A stretch of DNA of 64,000 nucleotides, taken from positions 8,659,089 to 8,723,088 of the forward strand of contig VZDJ01000219.1 of assembly GCA_008694505.1 (NCBI GenBank), given 5' to 3'. Both the position numbers and the translations under genes were made by a program. Source of the DNA: Cyanoderma ruficeps (taxonomy: Eukaryota > Chordata > Aves > Passeriformes > Timaliidae). Positions within the stretch are counted from its first letter, which is position 1. Every line of letters starts with the position of its first letter. This document shows, in pieces, positions 51,401 to 63,714 of this stretch. The notes beneath the pieces are model-generated. The model was not told the DNA's origin. It was given only the letters and a program-made list of their open reading frames with translations, and made no database searches.

Positions 51401-54400
51401 AGAAGCTTCACAGGCGAAGAAGTTACTGCATTTCTGTAACTTTTGTCACTTTTCCTGTGTTCTGCAGGATCAGAACCCTGCTCCTGCTGTTCCTCGTGTT
51501 CCTGTTTCTGTCCCGGGCCCTGGCGTGGGTGCCCAGGCTCCAAATGTCTCCATGGCAGGTAACCACAGCAACTCAGCTTATCAGCAGCAAGCAGCAGTGA
51601 TGAAGCAACACCAAATGCTGATGGACCAGCAGAAACAGAGAGAGCAGCAACAAAAGCACCTGCTCATGGAGCAACAGAAGCAGCAATTCCTAATGGAACA
51701 GAGGCAGCAGCATTTGCTGGCAGAACAGGTGAGAGGGGCCAGCTGGATTTTTTTTAACTTGTTCAGCTTTGCTTTGGTGCATGAAATAGCATTTGATGTT
51801 TTAGAATCAGAGAATAGTTTGGCTGGAAAGGACCTTAAAAATCATTTCAGTTCCAGCTCCTCTGCCATGGGTAGGGACACCTTCCACTAGACCAGGTTGC
51901 TTCAAGCTCCATCCAACCTGGCCTTGGAGCATATCCAGGGATGGGGCAGCCACAGCTTCTCTGGGCAACCTGTCCCAATACCTCACCACATTCACAATAA
52001 ATAATTTCTTCCTAATATGTAATCTGAACCTAACTCCTTCAGATGGATGTCTTGGATTCCCCTTTGCTCTGTCACTTCATGCCCTTTTGAGACACCTTCC
52101 CCCTTCAGCCTTCTTGTAAGCCCCCTTTAGGTACTGAAAAGTGCTCTAAAATCTCCCTGAATCAACTACCCATCAGAAGCTTTAAGAAAGAAGGAAATGA
52201 TGCAGTCTCTTCTGAACTGAAAATGTATGAAAGCCCATTTTGTGGGGAAGGTTGTAGTAGAATATGCAGGATTGTGGAGCTATGGCTGTGCCAAGTCATA
52301 GCCAATGGCTGTTTTGTCACCTGGAGACATCCTGATAAAGTTGAGGTCTCAACAGAGGTGACAGAAAAACCCCCTCAGTTCTGGAGCCATTGTAGACAAA
52401 ACAGTAATGTGGTTGGCAGTGTATGAGTGTAGGTAAAGATATATTTTTGATATTTAGGTAAAAACAATTTGGGCTAAGGGATTACTGTGGGGGAGTTATA
52501 TTATTAAAGACTCAAAGAAAATGCCCAAATCATCAATAAAAGCACATCTTCTCTATGAGTTATGTGATGTGTAAGCTTAGTATACCTTTTAGTAAATCAA
52601 TCAGTCTTTGGTGACTTGTATGTTAATATCAAACATCAAAAATGAGTAATCATTACTCTCCAAAATGTTAACAAACATTTTGAGAGCAGGTGGGAAGAAA
52701 GGAAATAGGGGGTGTGACCTCCTGCTTGTGCTTTTGCATGTCTAGTGGATGGTGATTATCACAGCTTCATTAGAGCTCTTAGAGCTGTGGCCCAGTGGGT
52801 TTCCTTAGGACAATAATGGACCTAACAGGTGTCAGGTCTCTCTGAACAGTGGGGAGGTGATAAGTAGCATATCTCAAACACAGCATTGAAATATTTTTTC
52901 CTATCTATTTGCTTCTGCTTTGCCAGCACATGTTATTGCAGTCAGTATCAGTATTATGAAAATACTCGATTCATGTCCTAGTTATGGTAACTACAGCTAA
53001 CATCTGTAATTTCCATTTTTCTATAGTGATGCTGGGACTTTGATCCCAAACAAGGAGTGGCTTTGCCTCGGAGCTGAACAGCTTTAGATACTGTATTTGC
53101 CACATTTATTGGCCTTGTGCTGCTTAGTCAAGTTAGGTCATGTTAGCATTCTGGTTTGATATTTATATCTCTGGATACACCTGATACTGGATGCAGTTTT
53201 ACAGAAAGATTCCTGAATCTGCTGCTGTTTACTTTGCAGGAGACTTGTAGTTTCAGGTAGCTCCAGTGCCATTCCCTGCCTCTATAAATTTGTCTTTTCA
53301 CTTGGTATTCTGCGTATTTTTTTTTTCCCCTAAGCCAGGTTCTGCAGTTCTTGGTTTCTCTCAGAGCTATGGCATCCGTGGTCAGCCTCTTTCAGGTCTG
53401 ACTGGTCCTGCAAGCAGCAGGTCCTCTGTCAAGCAGCCTGCCCTCATCATTCCTGTGCGTGTCTCAACAGCTTCGCAGCTGGAGACGTTTAGGAAGGGTG
53501 GTAGCGATGTGTATCTGCTGTTTGTTACATTGCACCGGTCTCTCTGTAAAGGCTTCTGGCTTGTGTCCTTACCCCAATACTCTTGGAAGGGAATTTCTGT
53601 CCTCTGCTGTGCTCTGTGTAACTTTTTGGTTAAGTAGGTAGTTGTGCATAGTATCACTATGTGATTATGTCAGAATTTCAGTCTGGCTGAAGGTATCTGA
53701 GAAAAGAGAGACAGAAACTCTGTGCCTCATTCATATTGTAAAAGCAGCCAGTTGGCTGTTAGTACTGTCAAAATCTGAGTCTCTCACTACATCTACATTC
53801 CCCTCAAGACTTTAAATTTCATTTTCCCCCAAAGTTTCCTAATAGGAAATTTTCTTGGTTTGTTTTTCAAATGGTTTGATCATAAAATAGGTATGAGTTG
53901 AACTTGCTTTTATTTTAAAGAGGCACAGTTATTTTGTGTCATGAGTAGGGTTTGTTTAATTGATCAGTGTGTTGCTATGAAAGTGGTTTGAAACAATGGT
54001 CGAAAAACTTGTATGACTTCTTTTATGGTCTTAGTTCTGCAGTTTTCCATAATCTTCTAGGAAAACCTGTGATACATGAGAATATGGATTTGTGTGTATC
54101 TTTTCATGTTTGTGGACAGGGACTAGAAAATATTTACATGTTCAGTTTTTGATATTTCTGACTTGGGGTTTTATTGATTTCTAGAGAAGGGTCTAAAATA
54201 CATTGATTTGGAAATAAACACCAAAAAAGTAAATGCTTGGGTTTTTTTTAATACACTCACTTTTGCTTTTTGCACCTGTACCTCTTTTTGTCTTTAGACT
54301 ATTGCTAAAAATGCCTGTTGATTATGTTATTCATTAGGAGACTAACATCTCAGAATTTCAATCTTTGAAAAGCTTCAGACATGCACTGCTGTAGTTCTTG

Positions 54401-57400
54401 TAGTGCATACTGTTGTCTCTGAGATCCTGGCCTTGTCACTCATCAGATTAAACTGACTGTATTTGAGCCATGAGAACAAAGTTTGAAGTGACTGTAGGGC
54501 TGCAGAAACCCCTTTGATTACCAGCTGTGCATTGAAGTATGCAGGTGGCTTCTTTTTATCTAAGATAGCCCTTGGAAAAAGCTTGATCTGTTTTCAAATG
54601 ATCTTGCATTGGGCCGTTCTCAGGAGAAGCAGCGGCAGCAGCAGGAGCAGCAGCTGCAGCGGCATCTGACACGGCCTCCTCCCCAGTACCAGGATCAGGC
54701 ACAGAATCCATACCAGCCACAGGTTGGACAGTTCACAGGTGAGTAAACATGGCAATTGAAATAATAGCACAAGAAATAGCAGGAGAGAAAAACAAGGTGT
54801 CTTCAAATTTCCTGGATTGGATAGCTTTTAATTAATTTATTACACATCACTCTGCCTTAAAAGCTCTTCACCTATACTCTGATTCAGTTGCAAATGAAGA
54901 GCTTCCCTGGTCACAGGTATCTGGGGCAACTTAAGCTTCTGATTCTTAATGTTGTTTGGGAAATGAATAAAATTTTTAAGTACCTTCATTATTCTACAAG
55001 CTTTTTTTATACTTCTGTTCCATTGTGCAGGTTGGAAATTCTCTCTGTCTTTGATATATTAATATTCAGAGGGTTTTTTTCTGAAGGCTGACATTGCTAC
55101 TCCCTGTATCTATCACAGGCCCTCATTAAAGAAAAATAAGTGGTGTTTTATTTCTCTCATCTCTAGAATGAGTTTAAAAGTCTCTAACATTTTTATCCCT
55201 GCTACCTTTAAAAGGGAATGCAGTTTGAATTCTCTTCATTACATGTTAAGTGTCCTATGTGGGGTTTTTTGTATGAGAAGCAGCTTAGTATGTCTGTAGG
55301 GTATTAATTCTGATAAATAGAAGATATTGTAACTGTTCAGCTGGAATAGCTTCAAAAATGTGGAAGAACTAGAAAGCAATAAAAGCTGATCTTTTTACTT
55401 TAAAAGCTGTTACTTGACGAGGTGTCAAGAAGCCACTTGTCTTTTTTTTATAAACCTAGAGTACAAGAAAATTTCCCTTTGTTTCGTTTCTTACTCTCCA
55501 TGTTCCTGCAGAAATAAATACTGAAGGGGGAAGATGCAAACGGAAATATAATACCCTCACCCTGACAGTGTTTGTGCCTGTGCAGTGTCAAGTGCAGCTA
55601 CAACTGGGTTTTGTTACTTAACTGAAAAAACTCTGTGCCAATTCAAAAGGATTGTGTGCTAACACAGGGATCAGTAGCAGCCTTCAGATATTGCACTGAA
55701 TTTTTTTTTATCTTTTTATTTTTTATCTTTTTATTTTTTGCCACTTTTCTACAGAAAGATAGGCAGACAACTGTTAGAAATAGTGTAGGTTTTGCTATAA
55801 TGAACATCAGTACTGTTAAAAATAATTTTTATTGTAATGATGATGGTAACTATTTTTTGCACCTTAAATCCTGGTATGTGTGCTGTCTCTTTGCTGTAAA
55901 TATTGTCACAGGAAGACTCTTCCCCCACCCGTCCATTCCCTCGACACTGATGTTTTTATGGTGTGCTTTGTTGATAATTAATTCAACATAATTTGAATTC
56001 TATTTGAATATATTTTTGATAATTCTGTTTTTATTCAAATACAATACTAGTAATAATGCAGAGCCAGTACTCCTCAGCTGTCATAAAATAGGAAAAAATT
56101 CTGCTGCTTACTTTTGGTTTTGAAAGTAAAGACATTATTAGTGTAGGTTGGTTTTTCCTGGTCGACTGTAAGGAGTGTGGGGGGTGTTACCTGCACTACA
56201 CTTTACAGAGCTTTTCTGCTTTTTTTCTTCAAATAGGGGGCTCTTTCTTCTTCAAGAAAAAATTTTAAATTCAGGATTTACAACAGCAAAGGGCTGTATT
56301 TGATCTGCTAAGACATTTTTCCAAATCACCTTGCTTGCTTATCAGCACTGCGTATTAACATTGTGAATATTTCACTCTGGAAATCCAAAAAATACTTGAC
56401 CAAAAATTTCTGAATTAGATATTTCTGTATTATATAAATAGAAGATATTCCTGGAATTGGGAAAATGCAGAACTGGCGACCCTACAGTTGTATGATAAGT
56501 GATGCACTCTTGTTTATGCATGGAATGAGTGACTCTGTGTGTGTGTGCAGTAAGAGGTATTTTTTAACAGCTTAATAAATTGTGCATGCACTTCAAAGTA
56601 TGTGTTTACCTTTGTTCACAAAAAAAATCAGAGTCCTGCCTTTAAAGTCATAATTTTTTTTAAATTAATGTTGCCGAACTCTTAGAAGTGGTATTCAGAT
56701 TTTTTTAGGACATTGGTGTATCTGTGTTTGAGATCAAGGTGGAGGTGCTAACTGGAGCAGCAGCTGACACTCTTTAATTAAACTCCTGCTCTCTGTGTGT
56801 TGCTCGCAGAGGTCAGTTTATGCAAATGTAGCTGCACCTCTCTTCTGGGTTACTGTGCCTACAAGTCTGACTTGGCTCTGATATTTAATGTGCAAAATAT
56901 TTCTTTGTATTTCAGGGTCATCTTCAGCCATGCCCGGGGTCAGTAATTTAGGACAGTCCAGCTCCGGCAGTCCCCGGATGTTTCCTCAGAGCCAGAACAT
57001 GATTCAGATGGGACCTGGACACGCTGCTGTTGCTCCCCTGCAGTCGGGCTCCAGCCAGCAGGAGCGGGGGGTGTCTCAGTACCCCAGCATGCAGAACATG
57101 CAGCGGGGGGGGTTGTACAACCTGGCACCTGGCATGACCCAGATGGTTCCCCAGCACACGACTCCCAGTGCCAATGGACAGCCCCCGATGCAGAGACAGG
57201 GCAGCTTGGGCCAGGGCGCTGCCGTTCCTGCTGCCTACGGGCAGAACACCTTACCAAACTCAAGTATTTCTCAGCAGCACAATAAGGGTGCACTGAATCC
57301 AACCTTATCTAAGCCACAAATGGCAAGAGTCCCAGCTGCTATGGGGGCTCAAAATCCATCTTGGCAACACCAAGGTATCCCTAATATTAACAACCAGACA

Positions 57401-57907
57401 CAAGCAAACAGTGGCTTAGGACCATTTACTGCCAACTCCTCTTTCCACATGCAGCAAACACATCTAAAGATGTCCAACCAGCAGTTTGCCCAGGGAATGC
57501 CTCAGGTAAGCCTAAGCACCAGCAGGCCCATGACCTCGATGAACGCGGCCGTCTCTGGGCAGATGCTGTCGTCCTCGTTGGGAGCACAGCCGCGGACAAA
57601 CCCACCCGCACAGCAGCAGGTACCCTCACAGCAAGTCTTGCCTGGCATGAACCAGACTGTTCCAGACCTGAATGCTTTCAACCAGAACCCAAATCAGCAA
57701 ATTCCCAACAGAGGAAACCTGCACTGTAGCCAAGGGTACTCTGTGAGGACGACCAGTCAGGAGCTGCCTTTCGCCTACAGCGGCCAGTCAGGCAATAATG
57801 GACTTCAGAACTTAACTGGTGACACAGATCTGATAGACTCTTTGCTGAAAAACAGGACTTCAGAGGAGTGGATGAACGATTTGGATGAGTTGTTAGGAAC
57901 TCATTAA
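39111..57907 (+). CDS. MAML1: Mastermind-like 1, complete coding region (5 exons joined)
   Basis: Nuclear co-activator of Notch: its N-terminal helix binds the groove formed by the Notch intracellular domain and RBPJ, and it recruits p300/CBP. Exons 39111-39482, 48072-49472, 51468-51728, 54624-54738 and 56916-57907 join in frame to 3,141 nt, 1,046 residues (human 1,016). Visible parts: Notch/RBPJ-binding MAM domain about 14-73, rich in Arg/Lys/His; Pro/Ala-rich linker about 76-99; acidic motif about 260-300 (LNLNEQEWKELIEELNRSVP); Gln-rich segment across exons 3-4; Asn/Gln/Met-rich C-terminal half; acidic conserved end (TDLIDSLLKNRTSEEWMNDL). A second in-frame Met lies at codon 8. Residue count depends on the NAGNAG choice at exon 2. 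Confidence 0.96.
42382..42428. repeat. About 23-bp tandem duplication, MAML1 intron 1
   Basis: Two adjacent copies of AACAT(T)nCCTGCCAGGTT, at 42,382-42,403 and 42,404-42,428, differing only in the T-run length. Each copy resembles a poly-T tract followed by CAG, so each looks like a decoy splice acceptor. Confidence 0.75.
47564..47617. repeat. 27-bp tandem duplication with AT palindrome
   Basis: Copies at 47,564-47,590 and 47,591-47,617 share TTATAAATATTTAAATGTGA. It lies about 450 bp before MAML1 exon 2 and is intronic. Confidence 0.8.
48072..49472 (+). CDS. MAML1: MAML1 exon 2
   Basis: Residues 125-591; 1,401 nt, phase 0 at both ends. It contains the p300-binding activation region, including HETVKRKLDSAASPQNGDQQ at its start and the acidic motif near residues 260-300. 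Lys-containing FPLSLNKELKQEPVDEL and INIKTEFSP resemble SUMO-type sites. The acceptor is a NAGNAG (CAGCAG), so the exon may begin at 48,072 or 48,075, adding or omitting one Gln. Confidence 0.95.
51468..51728 (+). CDS. MAML1: MAML1 exon 3 (Gln-rich)
   Basis: Residues 592-678, phase 0 at both ends. It opens with DQNPAPAVPRVPVSVPGPG and then becomes strongly Gln-rich (MKQHQMLMDQQKQREQQQKH), likely forming a helical low-complexity segment. Flanks are TTCTGCAG and GTGAGA. Bird and human proteins align well, with differing Gln/Met content. Confidence 0.95.
51801..52200 (-). mobile_element. CR1 LINE 3'-end fragment in MAML1 intron 3
   Basis: The plus strand reads TTAGAATCAGAGAATAG, GGCTGGAAAGGACCTTAAAA, TGCCATGGGTAGGGACACC, CTTCCACTAGACCAGGTTGC, CATCCAACCTGGCCTTGGAG, CACAGCTTCTCTGGGCAACC and TTTCTTCCTAATATGTAATC. 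This is the reverse complement of the familiar avian CR1 3' region, with the degenerate ATTCTATG-type end at 51,801. The copy is 5'-truncated, carries many substitutions and is not capable of movement. Its far edge (about 52,170-52,230) is hard to place. It begins about 70 bp after the exon 3 donor. Confidence 0.93.
54624..54738 (+). CDS. MAML1: MAML1 exon 4
   Basis: Residues 679-716 plus the first base of Gly717. It continues the Gln-rich segment (EKQRQQQEQQLQRHL) and has the conserved TRPPPQYQD motif and VGQFTG at the end. The acceptor CGTTCTCAG has a short pyrimidine tract. Confidence 0.94.
56916..57907 (+). CDS. MAML1: MAML1 exon 5, last coding exon
   Basis: Residues 717-1046, stop TAA at 57,905-57,907. 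It encodes the C-terminal activation region needed for transcription beyond the Notch/RBPJ complex. Conserved landmarks are AAYGQN, ISQQHNKGALNPTLSKP, SWQHQGIPN, SSFHMQQ, ELPFAYSGQSG and the acidic end with LIDSLLKNRTSEEWMNDLDE. An ATG upstream at 56,888 lies in the intron and is not used. Confidence 0.95.
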
Positions 57908-60900
57908 AATGGGGCCGGGGGTGGGGGTTCTACTTTTTTTAATTATTTCATGAGATATAAACAACTCTTGGACCAAAAAACCTGTGGCATTGAGGAGACT
58001 TGCAGGCATTAGAGGTAAATGGTTGGGAAAAAGACTGGAGCTGCTTCTCAATGAGTGTTGACACGTGGTCACGGTGCACCAAGCAGGTCTGCAGGAGGAG
58101 TGCGCTTTGTCTGCGGTCTCTGAGGAGTTGCACACTTGAACAGGTCAAAAAATACTGTGTCCTAGCCAGCCTTCCAGAAATCTCTTGCAGTGTTCTAAGA
58201 CTAAATATTTTAATTATTTAAAAACAAAACAAAAATTCCACAGAAATAGTGCAGAAAGAACGCAAATAGTTGCACAAATTGTGTTTAGGGCTTAGTCTGC
58301 ATCTATTACTTGCAATAATTATTTGTTGGTAGCTTGACATGCTGTTATAGTACTGTCCATCTGACTTCTGATTTTTGTTTGAGAAGAGGCTGTATGCACC
58401 TGAGTATGCTTGCAAAATGTTTGGAATTGTTTCTTTTCCCCATTGCTGAAGCATGTGCCTGTACTCTCAGTAAGCAAGTGATATTTCACAGTAAATATTT
58501 CTAGATGCTGGTAATAGATGAAAGAAAGTATTAAAACCTGGCCAGTTAGTCAAGATAGTCATCTTCATAGGTTGTAGTCTTTTAAGCTGCAGTTTGCACT
58601 CTGTTGTAGAGAGGCACAGTTCTTGGCTTGTACCTTGCTGTGTTTAAAGGGGGAATTTCTTATGGGAGAACTTTTAAACTATAGTAGGTTTAACATGAAT
58701 TGTAAAGCCATTTACTTTGCACCTGTTTCTTCATAACTTATTTCCAAAGGTAGTTGTATTTAAATGAAGGCTTTGCTTCATGACAGCTCATCTAGTTTTC
58801 TTTGTTGTAAAAAGTAAAACTAACCTTTGAGATCGGTTCATCCCCCGAAGTTAGCAATGAGCACAAGACTTTGTCACTTCAGGATAAAAATGAGGAAAGA
58901 AGAGTTTGGCTGGGAGGTGGAAAGTCCTTATTAGCAATAATAGCACAGGCAGCCTGGGAGAATACTTGTATCAGGGTTGCTCCAATGTGGAAGTCTCCCC
59001 CTTAAATGCTTTGTTTTTTTAATACTGGCTTACAAGTTTGATAATCTTTCTATGGACTGGTGGATTTACTTTCTTAATATCCCTTGAAGCAGATGCTGTT
59101 TTTCAGCTCAGCCCAAGGAGACCTCTTATCCATATGTTGGTGTTGGTCCCAGAAAGGACAAAAACCACAGTGGGAACAGTCAATGTTCCAAAGTCCTTAC
59201 TCTACCAAAAAAATCCCTTATCCACCAACAAACCACCTTGCCTTAACATTTATTTTAAAATGAAAATAAAGTTGAAAGCTTTTGTTTTAAATGCACAAAT
59301 ACCTCTTCCCTTTCTAAACCCACTTTCTTGGAAAACTCCTCTAAACTTTCTAACCAAACCCAGCATTGTGATTTAAAAGCAATTTCCTTCAACACAGACT
59401 GGCTTCTCCAGGAGTTTACTGCATTGCAGAATTGTGAGAGAGGGTTTTTTTTCCAGAGGGGGTGAAGGGAAGTGAAAGATATCATTGGTTTCAAAGAAGG
59501 AAAATATTTTACTGTATCTGCAGCTCCTTTATGAGACAATTTGCACTTTTGAAAACTGCTTTTTTAACACTAATACTTTAACCCTTTCCAAATATGCATG
59601 GAACATGGTTTGTCCAGCACACTTAGCTAGTGTGGATGAATTCTGCTCTGTTGATCAGATTTGCTGTTTTATCATGTTGAACTGTTGATGAAAGATGTGC
59701 ATTGATCAGTGGATCCCACCTTTGAACAGTGGATAAAACTTCACTGAAGCAGGCTTAATCCCTCATAGAGCTTTTGAAAAGATAACATAAAGATTGTCTT
59801 TGGATGGGAAGACGAAGGTGTTGGTGACTTTGGTTGTTGACACTTCTGATATTTTCTAGAATAAGTAGTTGAGATGCAAATAACTGATGCTAGCTTTTCT
59901 CATACTGGCAATCTAAGAAAAGAGCTAGTGAGTTTGGTTTACCATTAAGGTAAACCAAAAACTGGTCCAAGGTAAGTGTCATTAGAAGAGTATAGATATA
60001 AACTAGCAACGGCAGGGGAAGGAGTGTTTGCTGTATTTTTAATTTTAAAGGTTAACTTTGCACCAGTGTGCCTTCCCTTCCTGTCAGGGGTGCTTGGGAC
60101 CTCAATTTCAAGTGACATCCTTCCATGTCACTGTTTTTTTCTCCCCCTTACAAACACTTGACAGAAATAACAGGGTAGTAGGATTCAGCTTCTCTTTCTC
60201 CCTGTTTAGGTTGTGGTGAAATCTGCTGTGTTTTCCAGTAGATTTTGCACACAGATTTTGTTCTGAAAAAGTCAAAATACAATCCATCCAGTTGTGATTT
60301 CTTAATTGGAGGAAAAGAACATCTGCTGTTTGCATTATTACTACCAAAAAGGCAATCCAGCGAAATGTCCAGGAAAATGCAGGTGTGCTCTTTCCTCCAC
60401 TGTTTCTGGAAGCTAAGGTGGATATTGCTCTGCTTGACCAGAGGGTTTGTTCAGGAAGGTATCTGGGTTTGATGACAGGGCCTTTTCATGGTACTGTTGG
60501 AGTAAAATTAAGTGTGACTCTAGACAAACTGGCTTATAATGCCCATTGGTCTCCGTGTGTGAACAGGATCCAAAGAGCCCCTGGCTCTGGCTTTGGTCCC
60601 TGTGCACGGAACGCAGGCGGAGCGTTGGGAACACGGTGCCACTGGAACAAGGTTGGAACAGTTCAATGGAAATGAAAATAGGGTTTTGATGTATGTGGGT
60701 GCATGGGCAGGGCTGGGCTGTGCCCTGGTGCCCTGTAACGTGTCACTATCTGTGTCTGCACTCGGGCTTTCCATTTGCTGCAGCTTCAGAGCAATAAAAC
60801 CAATCTCCCCTGAACTGAACCCAGCCGGCCGCCCATGGCTTTATTTATAAACTGCGGTTTTGGTTGGGCAGGCAAGGTGAGAGTGTCACTGTGCAACATC

Positions 60901-60969
60901 CACTGCCTTCCAAAAACCACGATCCAATTGAAAAGGGTGCTCAAAATTTTGTTATACACATTTCCTTTG

Positions 60970-60979
60970 TGTAAATAAA
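60970..60979 (+). terminator. MAML1: Poly(A) signal overlapping a Pumilio element
   Basis: TGTAAATA (60,970-60,977), an exact UGUANAUA Pumilio site, overlaps AATAAA (60,974-60,979). Cleavage at the usual 10-30 bases downstream would leave both in the mRNA. Confidence 0.5.
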
Positions 60980-61261
60980 TGTTTACAATTTTATATTAAA
61001 GATTTGAATAAGAGTTAGATCTTCTGACTGTATATTTTTTACTTTTTATAGATTTTAAAACTATAATTCTTTATATATGTGTTTGGGGGGGTATTATGGT
61101 AAGTTTTATGCTTGTAAATGGAGAACAGTTGAATTTGATGCTAACCTTTATGAATTTTTGTCATTGAAATGTATAAAGAGTCCATTAATCCCCTTATTCT
61201 TTTACTACAATTACTGGTGCACACCAAAAAGAAATCCTTCACTTCTGTTTTATCATTATGA

Positions 61262-61267
61262 AATAAA
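61262..61267 (+). terminator. MAML1: Distal candidate MAML1 poly(A) signal
   Basis: AATAAA followed by a GTGT-containing stretch within 15-40 bases (TAGTGTATTAAA, then ATGGTGTGACTTT). It is the last good hexamer before the LTC4S intergenic region, and I take about 61,290 as the probable outer end of the gene. Confidence 0.5.
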
Positions 61268-61290
61268 TATTTTGCTAGTGTATTAAATAT

Positions 61291-63714
61291 ACATGGTGTG
61301 ACTTTATACGTTTGCGTGAGCTGGGCAGAGTTCAGCGTTGTCATTCCTAGTGAGATGGTTCCTTCCCTTCATCCCAACACACAATTTTTGCTCAGCCTAT
61401 TACTAAGGCTCAAATTCTGCTGCTGTGTCTTACCAATTCTTATGGTTTCAGAAAGTCCATTTAAACAGGCCAGAACTGGATAAAGGGGCCTTAGAAAATG
61501 TAACTTTGAAAATCAGGCTTTATGCTACTCCTACTGCTTCCGGGCTTTTGTTTTTTTTCTGGAATCCATTGTAGGCCTTAAGCTGGGAAATTCAGCTGCA
61601 GAGGTGGTTGTTGGTAGTGAAAAAGATTTTAATAGCTACCGAGACCTCACATGTGCAAAATTGTAGAGTTTCAAAATGTCCCAATTCCCCCAGAATAACA
61701 GCCTTCAGAAGTTCAAACTGATTTCCTCAAGACTCGGGTGGTGCAGGCACATGGCACACGCAGGTGAGGCCTGGGACACATGCTGCAGGCAGGAGCTGAT
61801 GTTTCTGAACAAGGAACAAAGGCAGCAACATGTGTGGAGGTCTGTGCTTAAGGCTGGTAAAGCCCCATAGCCACTGATGAGCTTCAGACATGGATGGGTC
61901 ATTCTCCAAGCTTTGCAGTTGGTGTCATTGGGCAGTTGAGTTTGCAGCCCCAGCTCAGCCTCCAGCTTTCCTCATAGCAGCCTGAGTTACCAGAATGTAT
62001 TTTTAATGTATTCCTACTCTACAAGCTTTGCGTTCTGTTTGGGAGAGGAGGAGACTTGTAACTTCAGAAGTTTATAAATAACCAAACGTAACAGTAGCAG
62101 TACCAGAATCAGCTGCTTTTAGTCCATGGGGAACCATGAAGTTACATTAATTTTTGCTTTATTGCCCCATGAAAATGCTGCATTTTAATTATTGTTGAAT
62201 GAAACAGAAATTTCCCAAACCATCCACCACTGAAATGACATCGGTGGTTTTCCAAAGATTTGTAGAAGGCAGCTTGTCACGAACCTTTGCTCCGAAACTA
62301 ATTTGTTTTTTTTTTTTTCTTGATGCCAGTGTTTTTCCTGAGAGTAATGGAAATCTGTAATGAAAGTGTTTTCTCAAGCCTGAATTGTTTGTTGAAATAC
62401 GTTGTGAGGAGACCCCAGTGGCATTTCCCCTCTGACTTTTATATTGGACACCACAGATGAAATCTTTGGTCACCAACTGGTTCAGTTAAAGTTAATTTTT
62501 AGGTTTTAGTTCTATTTAGTCTGAGTCTGCTGTACCTTGGAGAGTCTGAAGTCACATCATATGAGAGGTTTTTTAGAGAAAGGGAGGGCTTTTGCCAATC
62601 TACATGTGTGGTTATTTATAAAATGTGTAACATTGAATATTTGATTCAGTAACTTTCAACGTGATGAGCTGTCACAATGGGGTTTTGAAGCAATGAAGAG
62701 CCAGACTAGAAAAAAAACTTGCTGTGTGTGGGTCTGGTACGTGCACAAATTCTGTAGTTTGAGGGTTTGTGTGTGTGACTGAACAGGGAGAAATGCAATG
62801 GCTCAGCCACTAACATTAAGGGAAAAACTTCCTCCTCTTGCTTTTAAAGTCAGAGTAGTCATCCATATAAAGTTGCTCAAAAAGATAAAGTAACTTTTTG
62901 AACTGATGTCTATTTTACTTTGGTGGAGTGGGGAGAAAAGTTAGGGCTAAGACATTGCTGGTTTTCAAATTTTACATTTTACCATTATAACCCTGACGTC
63001 AGTGTAGCATTTCTTGGGGTCTGTACATTTCTACATCCTCTGCTACCTTCAGAACTGAGAACTTTTATGTTAGCCAGGGAAAGGTTTGTACTGCTTAACT
63101 TCAGAAATCCAAGGGTGAATGAGTGCTAGAAAAGAACGGTACTCCTCTTTGGTAAACTTAAGAGTAGTAATTAGTAGGACAAAGTATCTGAATGTTCTGT
63201 TAAATTACAGAATCTGGTAACAGAATTAAGTTATTCCAGCTGGAGCGTATCAAATCTTTTGTGTGGTCAACTCCACTACTTGAAATAAGAGCAGAAGGTC
63301 AAGTCATTAATTTGTAAATGCCTGTTAATAATTTTTACAACCTTGCACATAATTGAGATGCTTCAGAGCTCATTAAAACTAGCAACAAAAGGGCTGGAAA
63401 GAATTCCATCATCTTTCCATTGCCAGCAACATATAATTCAATCATGGTGTAAAATCTGTAAATGTAATTAGCAGAATTTCACAGTTTGCTTGCGTAAAAT
63501 TCTTCCCTGCTCCATTGTTTAGCAAGAGGCTGGAATAGACATTTTCTGGTGGGTGGCTGCTTTGGAAAACCACGTGGTGTGGAGAGAGTTAATGAGCTAA
63601 GGTGTGGTGGAGGAAACACCTTGTGCTCAGAGGCGGCTGGGGTGGTGGTGGGAGAGAGTGTTGGGAGAGCTGTACCCGGCACATCAGGCTGGGGTTTGCT
63701 CCACTGTTAGCAAC
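61291..63714. other. MAML1-LTC4S intergenic region
   Basis: No supported exon. It holds unremarkable AT-rich DNA with a T-run at about 62,305. The last 150 bases contain promoter-like motifs for LTC4S. The 5' UTR of LTC4S probably starts within the last 100-150 bases. Confidence 0.6.
63568..63608 (+). promoter_or_regulatory. LTC4S: Candidate LTC4S promoter motifs
   Basis: A palindromic E-box CCACGTGG (63,570-63,577) overlaps AACCAC, and TGTGGT (RUNX core) lies at 63,603-63,608, 107 bases before the ATG. A GGAA core follows near 63,613. RUNX and ETS-type sites would suit a gene expressed in myeloid cells, but short motifs like these are common by chance. There is no CpG island. Confidence 0.3.

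Larger units (their letters stand above)
57908..61290 (+). other. MAML1: MAML1 3' UTR
   Basis: Noncoding, AT-rich. AATAAA hexamers are at 59,265, 60,793, 60,974 and 61,262. A Pumilio-type element TGTAAATA at 60,970-60,977 overlaps one of them. The final stretch from about 60,950 is rich in A/U and would be expected near the 3' end of a long UTR like that of human MAML1. The true end is not determined. Confidence 0.65.

Noticed and set aside
51525..51890. Open frame running from MAML1 exon 3 into the intron and CR1 element
   Set aside because: The part after 51,728 is read-through past a good GTGAGA donor and is not expected protein.
53266..53637. Possible extra MAML1 exon between exons 3 and 4 (acceptor-like pyrimidine tract and 123-codon frame)
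   Set aside because: Exons 3 and 4 already join in frame as in other vertebrates, and the encoded sequence does not resemble MAML family proteins.
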